Origin: Hibiscus mutabilis
Taxonomy: Eukaryota > Streptophyta > Magnoliopsida > Malvales > Malvaceae
NCBI GenBank assembly: GCA_019671005.1
Contig: CM033733.1
Location: forward strand, 1,364,001 to 1,428,000
Length of the DNA: 64,000 bases
Direction of reading: 5' to 3'
A program made the position numbers and the translations under genes. Within the stretch, counting starts at the first letter, position 1. Each line of letters opens with the position of its first letter. Shown piece after piece: positions 12,374 to 22,721 of the stretch. The notes under the pieces are model-generated. The model was not told the DNA's origin and searched no databases. It worked only from the letters and a program-made list of their open reading frames with translations.

Positions 12374-13183
12374 GAACATACATTTATTCATGTTCGCTTG
12401 TTTATTTTTAAATTTGTTCTTGTTTGTTAAAAAATTTAAAATTATGTTCGTATTCGTTTTTTTTCCTGAAATTATGTATGTTTTTGCTCGTTCGTTTAAT
12501 GTTCAATGTTTACAAATATATTCATAAACATATAGTCGAACAAGCTCGTGAACAATTTAAAAAGCGTTCATGAATACCAAATAGACGAACTATATATGAA
12601 CATTTTTTTTTTAATTTTTAGATAAAATAAAAATATTAGTAATTATGTTATAAATAAATAAAATAAACACAAATATTTTTAAGTATCTTTATATGAAAAA
12701 TGTCAACTTAATAAATCAACTAATAAATGAACTAGTTTGTCTGTGAATATAAACGAGCATATATATTCACGGACAAACTATTTGTATATATTCATTTATG
12801 TTTGTTTATTAAGTTTGTTTATACTAGTCCATTTATTAGTTGATTTATTAAAGTTGACATTTTTCATATAAAGATACTTAAAAATATTTGTGTTTATTTT
12901 ATTTATTTATAACATAATTACTAATATTTTTTATTTTATCTAAAAATTAAAAAAAATCACATATAGTTCGTCTGTTTACTATTCATGAACGCTTTTTAAA
13001 TTGTTCACGAGCTTGTTCGACTATATGTTTACGAATATATTTGTAAACATTGAACATTAAACGAACGAGCAAAAACATACATAATTTCGGGAAAAAAACG
13101 AATACAAACATAATTTTTTAAATTTTTTAACAAACAAGAACAAATTTAAAAATAAACAAGCGAACATGAATAAATGTATGTTC
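12374..13183. repeat. 810-base palindrome (foldback element) with a nested central hairpin
   Basis: The left arm 12374-12738 and the right arm 12823-13183 are near-complete reverse complements. They start with GAACATACATTTATTCATG on the left and end with its complement CATGAATAAATGTATGTTC on the right. Mismatches are scattered. The loop contains a second hairpin, TAGTTTGTCTGTGAATAT (12733) against ATATTCACGGACAAACTA (12763). The arms are rich in TGTTCGTTTA-type words also found at 34530-35030. Transcribed RNA would fold into a long hairpin. There is no coding content. Confidence 0.9.
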
Positions 13184-14084
13184 GTTCACATCGACCCAGT
13201 TCATTTATAACTCTACTTCCACCCTTTTCTTTCGTCTATAAGATTCGAATTCAAATTTTTACTTAAGATATATCGACCATGTTTGACAATTAGCGGATAA
13301 CTGATAGCGGATTACATTAACTGATAGCTGATTGCATTAGCTGATTTGACTAGATTATTGTATTAGCTGATTGTATAAAAGTGTTTGGTAAAATTAACTG
13401 ACAGCTGATAGCTGTTTGATTATTTAAATAAACAAAATAACATATAAGGACATGACTAAATTCGATACCTATTGGAATAGTTTATTAGTTAACAATATTT
13501 TGTATATTAATTAGATTATGAAAAATATATTTTTTAAAATAACATTACTAAGCATGTTTGAATGATCTATATATTATTTTATTTTTTATATAATTATTTT
13601 TAATATAATTTAATTAATTATTAAATTTAAATACAAATATAAATGTGAGAGAATAAAAAAGAATATTAATTTACAAATGTCACAATGTAAATACGCGAGG
13701 ATAAATAATTAAAATAGAAAAATGTTATATGTAGATTATTTGGAGATTTTTGATAATTATTAAGGGTAAAAAGGTATTTATAACTCTTATGTCAAAACCT
13801 CTAATTTTAAAAAATTCTTATTAACAGTTTTTTAAAATTAGAGGGTTTACCCCAATATAGTACCTTTGTGTACTGTGGATAGCAAAGACACGCTTCGTCA
13901 ACAATGCTTTATGATAAACATGTTTTACAGGACGCACAGACAAAGAAGATGAAAAACGCTTTTCAAAAAAACATGTTTCATAAATAAATACGCTTCTAGT
14001 TTAGGGATTGCTATATTTAGGGGATAGAGAAGATTTCCCGCAATTTTCGAACTTTGTTGTCAAAGTTAATCTACTAAAATATAT
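13184..14084. repeat. AT-rich DNA with an AGCTGAT-rich repeat
   Basis: Bases 13280-13430 carry repeated AGCTGATAGCTGAT/ACTGATAGC words beginning near GACCATGTTTGACAATTAG, which looks like the start of another dispersed small element. Its far end is not clear. The rest (13430-14084) is AT-rich with no frame or repeat I can name. Confidence 0.35.
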
Positions 14085-14475
14085 AGGCTTAACGGTAAAA
14101 AAAGTGTCTAACTTATATTTTTTTTTTCTAGTTTGGTGTCTAACTTTTTTTTGGGTCACTTTAGTGTCTAACGCTTTATTCCGTAACTCAAATCAAGTTT
14201 TTCTGTGACAGACGTTAAAAATTTTCCGTTATCCAATAAAAATACGATGTGTGGGGATGTCAGACGGTGAGGGAGATGTGATTTGAGAGTTTGATTGAAA
14301 GAAATTAAAACTTTGGGGTTTTTAAAAAAGTTTATATTTTTAAAGAAATTCATAAATTAAATAAATAAAAAAGCATGCCACGTGTCTTTACTTTTATTGA
14401 TAACGAAAAAATTTTAACAGTCGTTGACGGAAAAATCTAATTTGAGTTACAAAATGAAACGTTATGCACCAAAAT
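14085..14475. mobile_element. MITE-like inverted repeat with GTGTCTAAC/GTTA ends
   Basis: The arm at about 14164-14245 (TAACGCTTTATTCCGTAACT, then CAAATCAAGTTTTT) is the imperfect reverse complement of 14395-14475 (AAAATCTAATTTGAGTTAC, then GAAACGTTATGCACC). The left flank repeats GTGTCTAAC three times. It is non-coding, and the exact ends and target duplication were not resolved. Confidence 0.6.
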
Positions 14476-15510
14476 AATGAGTACGTTAGTTTTATTAAAA
14501 GAGAAAAAAAAATCAAAAAATACAATGAGAGTTTACAACTCAAGTAAATAAACTTATCCGGACATGTTCCTAAATGAAAACTAACGTCTCTAGATCATAA
14601 ACAATACCATACAAAGAAAAGGTAAACCCTAACTCAAATGCTCAAAATAAATTAGATACATACATCACCAAAGCTCGACAACAAAAGGTAAAAACCAACA
14701 ACAAACAACATTAAAAAATGCATATTACAATAATGAGGTATGTTTACAACATGGTCATTACCACAACACGATCGGGAACAAGAGCAGTGACAGTGAATTC
14801 GTATCCAATTTCAGTTCGAGGGTCCAAATCAAAGAGATAAACGGGATATTCAAAAGAGCGCCATTTTTATCAGTCGTGCCGACGTCAAATCCAACCCATA
14901 TAGAATATCAAACGAAAAAAATGATGAAGCGACTGATTAAGAGAAAAAAAATGCTAAAAGACAGAGAATACGTACCAAAAAGTATAAAAAAAACATATCA
15001 CAAGGATAGAGTTACTGAATTTAAAAACTAAAAAATAAAGAATAAACAAAAGAATAAAAAAATTATCGATGGCCGATAACTATTACTAAAATTGGTGTCG
15101 TCGCTGATTACGTAAAAATAAAAAGAAAGAAAAATTTGTAGTTGCTTGACGGGAAAAGAGGATGACGGCGGTTAGGGTAAAAACTAGTGAGAAGGAAGAA
15201 AAATTCACAAGCTTAAAACACTAATTATTTCTACCTGTTTTTAATTTCTAATTGTACTAGATTGGGCACTTTTTAACTATTAAACCAAATAAATATGGTA
15301 ATACATATATAATTTTATTATATAATGATTTTATTTTTTTAAAACTAATGAATCTTCATTTCCATGTAATAGTTCAGTCTCCCCAACAATGTTATATTTA
15401 AATGCTGAATATAATATACTTCACCATTATATCCATTTTTTTTAATATCACCATTATATCCATCTTAATTTAACATAAATATAATATTAACATCTAAATT
15501 GACCAATGAT
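14476..15510. other. Unrecognised intergenic DNA
   Basis: This is A-rich sequence with no long frame, splice-like exon series or repeat pair. Segment 14740-14900 is less AT-rich than its surroundings and could be a remnant of something coding, but neither strand gives a recognisable peptide. Confidence 0.3.
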
Positions 15511-15835
15511 CAGGGACGGAGCTAAGATTGAACATTTGCAGGGCCAAAATATTGAATTTAAAAAAATGTAAGGATTTATTAAGAATTTAAAACTCAAAAT
15601 TCATGGGACAAATGCCCAATTTGTCTAATATTTAAATTGACATTTGACCAAAAAAATGATAATGCGGGCTCATTCTTCTTTAGTCCAATCCCTACTTGAT
15701 TATATATTTAATAAACTCTTATATTTTTTAATTTATTTTTATAAGGGTCAAATTATAATTAGGCCAAAATTTATCGAATATTTTAATTTTATAATAGGGA
15801 TCGGGCCTCTTGGGCCCAGGGGAGCTCCGTCCCTG
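15511..15835. mobile_element. hAT-type MITE with exact 8-base target duplication
   Basis: The ends are CAGGGACGGAGCT (15511-15523) and its exact reverse complement AGCTCCGTCCCTG (15823-15835). The same 8 bases, CCAATGAT, flank both sides (15503-15510 and 15836-15843). CAGGG-type termini with an 8-base duplication are the signature of hAT transposons. The 325-base length and lack of a transposase make it a non-autonomous copy. The intact duplication implies a fairly recent insertion. Confidence 0.95.
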
Positions 15836-16084
15836 CCAATGATACAATTTCGTGCCATTGGTTTAATGGACCAATAAGATAAAGGAATTGAATTTCTTGA
15901 AAATATTAACCATTGATTGAGGTCAATTCCGTAAGTAAAGAAGAAACATGACTTGGTGAAATTAATCGACAATATCATCACCTCTATTAGTATATTTACT
16001 ATCTTTACCAACAACATTAATTCCAAAAAATCAGAAGTGAATTTATTTATGGAAGACACGTTTCTTTTTATTTTATTTGTCATG

Positions 16085-16675
16085 TAATAAAATATCTATG
16101 ATTTAATCCTCATCCACAGAGTCGGTATCAGAGTAGTATAAATCATCTAGAGAGTCGCCACTGTAAGGGTCTCCCTCATTCTCTAGTTTCTATGGCTGTA
16201 AGTATTAATCCTCCTCAAATTTTTTCTACAGCACGTGTGATGGCAACAAGTGCAGCAGGTGATAACGCCAATCGTTTGAAAGCCTCATCCTCGTCTTTAA
16301 AGTTGATATCGAAGGTATCAAAGTAATATAAATCACTCAGAGAGTCGTCGCTATCAGAGTCTCCTCGTCCTTTGGTACCAATACATGTAAGAATTGGTAC
16401 CAGAGGATGGGGAGCCCAGGGCCCCAACAACGACGATTTTTTACGTGATTTATACTATCGCGATACTGAGTCTAAGAATGAGGAGAACAATGTTTTCAAA
16501 AGTCTTATCACTTGTTACACCCATTGTCGTCGCACTTTCTATAAACATTTTTGAGAATGACCAATACACATAGCCATGAGCCGAAGATGGGGGAGACCTG
16601 ACATTGACAACTCTCTAGGTGATTTAAACTATCTTGATATTGGCTTTAAGGAAGAAGATTAAATCATAGATATCG
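16085..16675. repeat. Inverted pair of coding-like units encoding an acidic Asp-Ser-Leu-Tyr-Tyr motif
   Basis: Two diverged copies of a unit of about 290 bases face each other across about 16385. On the minus strand (left arm) two peptides read GDSLDDLYYSDTDS and DDSLSDLYYFDTFD, the second followed by an acidic helix-like stretch (EDEAFKRLALSPAALVAI). On the plus strand (right arm) the matching peptides are DDFLRDLYYRDTES and DNSLGDLNYLDIGF. The outermost bases also match (ATCTATGATTTAATC against GATTAAATCATAGAT). Each arm thus has two acidic modules in matching order. No complete gene is present and the parent family is not recognised. Confidence 0.7.
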
Positions 16676-16990
16676 TTGGTTTTGTAAATAAAGCTTCATC
16701 TTTGCAATCACCGGCAAACACATGCAGGGCTTTAGGTTAAGGGATGAACCTATAGTTTTCTAGGGGGCAAAAATAGGTTTTAATAAAAAATACATAAAAA
16801 AATTATAAAAAATTTCTAAATCGTATAAGAATTTTAAATTTTAGGTGGGCGACCGCCCCTCCAGCCCCCTCAATCCATCCCTGATCATCAGTGAAAGTTT
16901 TTACTGAATGATTAAATTTACATGTTAAAGAAATGAAAGCCATCAGCAAGTAAATCTAAACTCTAAGAATATAAAAAAAGTTGTCACTGA
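16676..16990. repeat. Degenerate hAT-like end and AT-rich DNA
   Basis: Bases 16840-16883 (GGGCGACCGCCCCTCCAGCC, ending CCATCCCTG) resemble the right end of a hAT non-autonomous element. A partner start CAGGGC lies at 16725, but there is no matching 8-base duplication. It is treated as a fragment. Confidence 0.4.
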
Positions 16991-17229
16991 AAACAATGTA
17001 ACTAGGGATGGACATGGGTCGAGTTGAGTTAAGTTTTTGGCCCACACGAATGCGACCCAAAAATAACTATTATAAACTCGAACTCGACATCCTTTTAAAA
17101 ACTCAACTTGACCCAACTCAGAATTTATATACCTAAACCTAATTCTGACTCGATCCGACCTATTTTAAAAATTTAATTTTAAAAATAATTTTAGGATCGG
17201 GTAAAATATCCACCCATAACTGTAACCTC
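16991..17229. repeat. Degenerate GGGTCGAG-type dispersed repeat
   Basis: It starts near TAGGGATGGACATGGGTCGA and ends near GGATCGGGTAAAATATCCA with roughly complementary ends, with CTCGAACTCGAC, AACTTGACCCAACTC and GACTCGATCCGACC between. It is similar in style to the repeat at 10816-11290. The family is not identified. Confidence 0.4.
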
Positions 17230-17935
17230 CATAATTTAAATATAACTGATACCCCTAGTGTTGTACCGCTATAGAAGTATTGCATACCGGTATGCCCAAC
17301 GACCTGCAACGGTTAGTTTTCTAATTTAAATATAGGTACTGATACAGATATCACGCGTATCGATACCCACTGCCCAAAACTAACTTCAACGGCTAGAAAA
17401 TGTCCCTAATGGCTCCAATTTACCCCTAACAGCTAGTAATAGCTACCAGCTCATTTCAATTAATAAAAGGAAGGCTGGGACACTTGAAGATGGTGAGAGA
17501 ACACATCCAAGCATAATGATCAAGAGAAATTAGCCTTCAAGTCCTATTTTCATTATTTTTCTTGTAAATATTTGTAGAGAGTGCTTTTATTTGTTTTATC
17601 TTTCACTCTTTCTTGTGAGCTCAGTTTGTGTAAACACCCACCTTGTGAGGTTTAATTGTTTACATCTTTTACCTTGTAAAAGAGAGAGGTTCTAGTTTAG
17701 TCTAAGCAAAAACTAGAGTGGTTCTATCCTAGCCATTGAAAAGATAGTGTTGTAAGGGTTGCCTCTTAATCCCAAGAAAAAAGGGAATAATTCATATTAT
17801 GAATTAGAAAATCTTTAGTGGTGTGCTAAGGTAGTGGATGTAGACTCGATTGGGTAGTCGAATCACTCTAAAATTCTTGTGCAAATTGTCTACCATTAAT
17901 TATTAGTTTTAGCCAATTCATCAATGAACGAAAAT
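17230..17935 (+). mobile_element. Copia-like LTR fragment
   Basis: The sequence has the usual character of a plant Copia LTR: repeated phrases on constructions such as GTACCG and CAACGGCTAG at the left, then a transcript-leader-like stretch (17540-17660), then GTGTGCTAAGGTAGTGGATG, TCGATTGGGTAGTCGAATCA and a short tail just before the LINE. No primer-binding site or internal coding region follows, so it is a solo or truncated LTR. I rely on recalled resemblance, and the ends are approximate. Confidence 0.5.
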
Positions 17936-18529
17936 CAACCCTCTTGACGGTTTCAGAAGATCGATTCGATCATGCTACAAGCCTTTTAGAATATCATAAT
18001 AATGTTAAAGAATAATGGAAAAGGATAATTCCTATTAACAAGGCCATATCCTTTGGATTTAAACTGGGGAGAACCCAGTTAAAACTAAATAAGTGGAGCA
18101 AAAAAACATACATAAAGAATAGAAGGATTGCGGAAGACTTTCTAGCCAAAGTCAGAGTTGCAAGGGAAACTGCTATCGAGTAAAGAAATGGAAATGGTTA
18201 AAGACCTTAAGAATGAGCTTAACAAGATATGAGGGAGTGAAGAGAGACATTAGAACCAACGAGCTCATATCGAGTGGCTCAAACTTGGGGATCGCAATAC
18301 CAAATTTTTCCACGCAACCAATTTACAAAATAGAAGATCCAATATGATTTGCAGGCTCAAAAATAATCTTGGAAAATAAATTGATGATGATGCGACTATT
18401 GCCTGGCTCTTTCAAGATCACTTCCATAAAATTTACACTAAAGAGTCGTCAATTGATATTGATAGTATTCCTAGCATTACTCATCGGGTTATTTCAGAGG
18501 GAATAAATAGAAACATGTACCAAAAAGTC

Positions 18530-19330
18530 TCTAAAAAAGAAATTAAGAAAGCAATCTTTAGCATGGGGGCTCTGAAGGCTCTAGGGCTAGATGGCTTTTT
18601 CTGGGTTCTTTTATTATTCCTTTCGGGATACTATCAAAGAAGATCTTGTTCAGATGGTTAACCATTTCTTACAGGTTAGTATCCTTGATCCATAGATAAA
18701 CAAGACTAATATTGTCTTGATCCCTCAAAGGAAAAATCTTGTGGAGGTTTCTCATTTTAGACCGATTAGCCTATGAAATTTCTCTATAAAGGTCATCACA
18801 AAGATCTTAGCTTCAAGGATCAAGGTGTTTTTACCGGATGCAATCCCTCAATCACAATCAACTTTTGTTAATGGGAGACTGATACAAGATAATATTCTCA
18901 TTGCCCATAAAGCTTTCCACGCGATCAAAAGAAAAAAGAGGCACAGAAGGAATTATGGCTCTTAAGATTGATATGGAGAAAACGTATGATAAAGTGGATT
19001 GGCAGGTGCTACAGAAAGTTATGTTTTCTATGGGCTACTGTGACTGGTGGGTGGATAGAATTATGCAGTGTATGACTACCCTTTCATTCTTCTTTGTGAT
19101 TAATAGGGAAAGACAGAGATTTTGCCCCCATGCGAGGTCTTCGCGAATGAGATCTCTTATCTCCCTTATTATTTCTTTTTATCTCTAATATTTTTACAGA
19201 GTTAATAGAAAGAGAATCATCCAACTTGTCCTTTAAAGGGTTTAGAATCAGGAACCAATGTCCGATCCTCAGTCACTTTATATTCGCTGATGACTGTATT
19301 CTGTTTACTAAAGACGACAATACCAATTGT
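18530..19330 (+). pseudogene. LINE reverse transcriptase remnant
   Basis: Reading across frames gives the LINE RT landmarks in order: LVEVSHFRPISL, LASRIKVFLPDAIPQSQS, FVNGRLIQDNILIAHK, the first catalytic block ALKIDMEKTYDKVDW, and the metal-binding box FIFADDCILFTKD at about 19273-19311. Both aspartates of FADD remain. A stop separates RPISL from the next block, and a shift near 19130 precedes DLLSPLLF. The enzyme would copy the LINE RNA into DNA at a nicked target. This copy cannot make it. Confidence 0.85.
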
Positions 19331-20874
19331 GAATTATTTTAAGAATATTGAATGACTTTCAGAGGATCACCGATCAATCGGTTAACTTTGGAAAATCCTC
19401 GATTTTCTTCTCTCTCAATCTAAGCCATTGACAAAAAATTTATCTCTCTAATGTGTTAGGGTTTGGCCTAATAGAGGAACGAAACAAATACCCCAGTCTT
19501 TCGTCTATCTAGGGTCGTAGTAAGTAGGAAGCTATTTCTTTTATCAAAGAGAGAGTTTTGCATAAGCTGTAGGGATAGAAGGCAAAATTCTTTTCTCAAG
19601 CCGAGAAAGAACTCTTCATCAAAGCTGTGGTGCAAGCGATCCATTCTTATGTTATACAATGCTTCTTACTGCCGATCACCTTTTGTGATGAGCTATGCTC
19701 CATGATAATTCATTTCTGGTGGAATAATTCTAATGAAAAATAGAGTGGAATTCATTGGGTTAGTTGGAAGAAGTTGTGTCTCCCAAAGGATAAATGGGGC
19801 ATGAGATTTAGGGATCTGAGAACCTTCAACCAAGCTCTTATTGCTAAGGTTACTTGAAGAGTCCTCAAGAATCTAGAGTCACTATTGGCACGAATTATGC
19901 GAGGTATATATTTCTCCAACGGTAATATTATTTCTGCTCCAGTTTGTCATAACCCATCTTGGGCATGGATTGGAATTAGAGATGGCATCAAGACAATCTC
20001 ACAGAGATCTTTATGGAGAATTATGAATATAAAGAGTGTCTCTATTTGGGAGGATAATTGGACTCCCCAAACCTCCTCATTATCTACTTTTTCTCTAAGA
20101 CCTTATTGGTGTCAGGATCTAACAGTATCCAAACTTTTTTTGAAGTCTTTAAGGGAGTGGGATTTTGCCAATATTGACATTTTATTTGCTCTCTATAAAA
20201 AAGATGCAATCCTTCAGATCTCTATTGGAGGACCCCAGATCAAAGACACCTTTATTTGGGTAGAAAACAAGAATAATGACTATTCGATTAATTCATGATA
20301 CTTCTTCCTTTCCAAGAACCTAATTCTGGAAGAAGCTCCTAGAAGTAGTGATGACATTTCTCATAACCATCATTTGTGGAGGGAATGTTGGAAACTTAAA
20401 GTTTCACCAAAGATTCATACTTTTTATTGAAACTTTGTCTTAATATCCTCCCGACTAAAGGTAATCTCCTTGCTCGTTTCCATGGGAACATTACATTTGC
20501 TGCGAACTGCCCCAGATATGGTTGTGATATTGAAAGTATTAAACATCTATTTTTTGTTCTTATGCCCAAGTTGTCTGGAGAGCGCCAGGCTTTAGCTATT
20601 CCCCTTCTGTTGATGGCTTTCTTGGTTTTGGTAAATGGTGGGAAAGAATCCTTGTTTTCCGCAGCTTTGTGAAGGCTTTGAGGGATGTAAACTGGTCGTC
20701 TTTTTGTGTTGGACTATTTGGAAGTCGATGAACGGTTTTGTTTTCTCTAGTATTATTGACTCTCCGGTAAAAGTGTGGCAAAAGGCAGAATGCTCTTTTT
20801 CTGAATTTGAGGAGGCTTATCACGAGGTTCGACTTGAATCTTCCTCGTCCGACGAAAGAGATAAAGTTCAATGA

Positions 20875-21270
20875 CCCCTCGAAATGGGGTTTTGTGAAGG
20901 TGAATTATGATGCTTCCTTTTCAAAAGATCACGAACTTGCAGGAGTTGCAGCAGTGGCTTATGATTCATCAGGTACCATTTGTAGAGGTGAATCCTCTCT
21001 GGTCATATCTTCTTCTGTTGATGTTACTGAAGCCCAAGCTATGAGATTTGAAATCTGTTTTGCTTCAAAGGAAGGCATATCTAAGATTATCCTTGAATCG
21101 GACAATCTCAGTCTTATTAACCGATTGAAAGCCAAATCCTTCTCGGTATAGGAGACTATTGAGGAAGACATTCTGTTGTTATCTTATTCCTTTTCTTCTT
21201 GTGTTTTTTCTTATGTCCCTAGACATTGTAATAAGGTGGCCGATTGAGTTGCTAAGAATACAAGGCTTAA
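20875..21270 (+). pseudogene. LINE-encoded RNase H remnant
   Basis: The peptide starting KWGFVKVNYDASF and continuing AGVAAVAYDSSGTICRG, TEAQAMRFEICFA and KIILESDNLSLINRL has the D, E, D pattern of the RNase H fold that ends many plant L1-type LINEs. An in-frame TAG at about 21149 and TGA at about 21245 interrupt it before and after the final block (VPRHCNKVAD). A cysteine- and histidine-containing zinc-finger-like region typical of these elements precedes it. Confidence 0.8.
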
Positions 21271-21368
21271 ATCATGGCCGTCCGATTGGCCATCATGTGT
21301 TCCTCCCAGCCTAATGACCCTCTTGTAATCTCTCTTTGTTGTGAAAGTGTTTTATTGCCAAAAAAAAT

Positions 21369-22520
21369 ATAAATATCTAAATATTTATAAGAGTAATAGT
21401 TAAGATGTTGACATGTGTCAACAATCTAATGGACATTAAACTCTATAAATAGGAGTAGAAGCTTTCATTTTTTTTGGTCTAAAAAGGATAACAACATTGG
21501 ATTCTCAAATACAGAGGTACTAAATTACGAAGATTACATTTATTGTTTTAGATATAGCACTTGATCCAATTTTAAGAGGAAAAATATAAACTTCTATTGT
21601 ACCTTGTTTACATGAATTTTCAAATCGAAACCAATAATTAATATTAAGATTTAGGTCGTGATCATATCTAAGACATAAATATCCTAATCTCTCCTTTATT
21701 AAACTTGTGAAAAACACCCCAAAACTGCAATTGCAAAATGCAGCAACATATTCTTCATTTTTAAATTGAATATTAAACTTACCATAATAAATTTGGAAAA
21801 TTGAATATGCAACATGCTTGATTATCAAATTAGTATATTTTTATTTTAATTGGATAAATACACTTAATTAATTTAAGATTTGTTTCTCCTCCCTTCTGAA
21901 TTTATATGCTGATCATAATATCCATATGCAATAAGTCTAATGCATGCTCTACAATAAATAGAGAAAAATTATTGGAAAATAATCCTAAAAATTATTTAGG
22001 ATATTTATGTGTTTAATTTTTTAGAGATGTTCACATACCTAATATTCTGAACTTTTATTTTTGTAGAAAATTATCTTGTAGCAGTAAATAAAACCTGAAA
22101 ATTTTCTTAAATAATTTTAAACAGATTTTAATGACTTTAATTTTAATGTAGATACTAATTATATATTTAGTATTAAAAAATAATTATAATTTTTTTTTAT
22201 ATTTATAATTTTGTATATTAGATTAATTAATTATTTCAGTTGAAGTACTCTAGTGTTAACGAGGGTATACAAGATATCCGAGGGAAGAAAATTTACTAAA
22301 TTAATATATTTTTTAGATATAAAGAGTTAAATTTATTAAATTATTTTAAATTATAATTAAATTGATAGAATATATAAGTTAAAAAAAAGACTAAAACTAT
22401 CATTATATCCAAACCTTATTCGACATTTGTTTGAATTTTAAGGAAGAGTAACCTTTTAATTGAATGACCCAATATTTATACTTGGGTTAAATCCAAAATC
22501 GAAACTCGGAACCAAGTAAA
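21369..22520. other. AT-rich intergenic DNA upstream of RAD51
   Basis: No reading frame of interest, no repeat ends and no RNA gene are seen. Base composition is strongly AT with short A and T runs. The last 50 bases grade into the RAD51 promoter. Confidence 0.4.
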
Positions 22521-22586
22521 AGGTCCGTTTAATGTGGAGCACCCGACAAGCTCTAAACTTGCCAGACAAGCCTCAACCCAATAACC

Positions 22587-22623
22587 TTTTGGCGCTCCTT
22601 TCAAAATCATTTCATTTCCCGCC
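22587..22623 (+). promoter_or_regulatory. Two E2F-like sites upstream of RAD51
   Basis: TTTTGGCGC at 22587-22595 and TTTCCCGCC at 22615-22623 both match the plant E2F consensus TTTSSCGC or its close variant. They lie 100-135 bases before the RAD51 start codon and 19 bases apart. E2F control of S-phase genes including RAD51 is established in plants in general. Binding here is inferred from sequence. Confidence 0.7.
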
Positions 22624-22721
22624 ACAATATTTCATTCATTCCCTTTTCTCTTCTTTCCATTCCCAAACTTTGATCTCTCTTAAGCCGATCTTTAGTTGGT
22701 TCTTGGTGTGGTCGGCGAAAA

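Larger units (their letters stand above)
17990..21368 (+). mobile_element. 5'-truncated LINE (non-LTR retrotransposon), degenerate
   Basis: The order of domains fits the second frame of a plant L1-type LINE. The connector region around 18040-18330 (KLGRTQLKLNKWSKK, then EWLKLGDRNTKFFHATN) is followed by reverse transcriptase (18530-19330), a zinc-finger-like region (20380-20600) and RNase H (20875-21270). The element ends in a short A tract (21360-21367). ORF1 and the endonuclease are missing, so it is 5' truncated, as is typical for LINEs. Several stops and shifts interrupt the frame. No target duplication was found. Confidence 0.85.

Noticed and set aside
15748..16083. Minus-strand open frame of 111 codons
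   Set aside because: It overlaps the end of the hAT MITE, has AT-rich low-complexity composition and no family resemblance.
16215..16430. Complete small gene on the minus strand
   Set aside because: The frame is real and coding-like but starts inside the inverted repeat centre and has no promoter or full-length homologue I recognise. It is kept as part of the inverted-unit feature instead.
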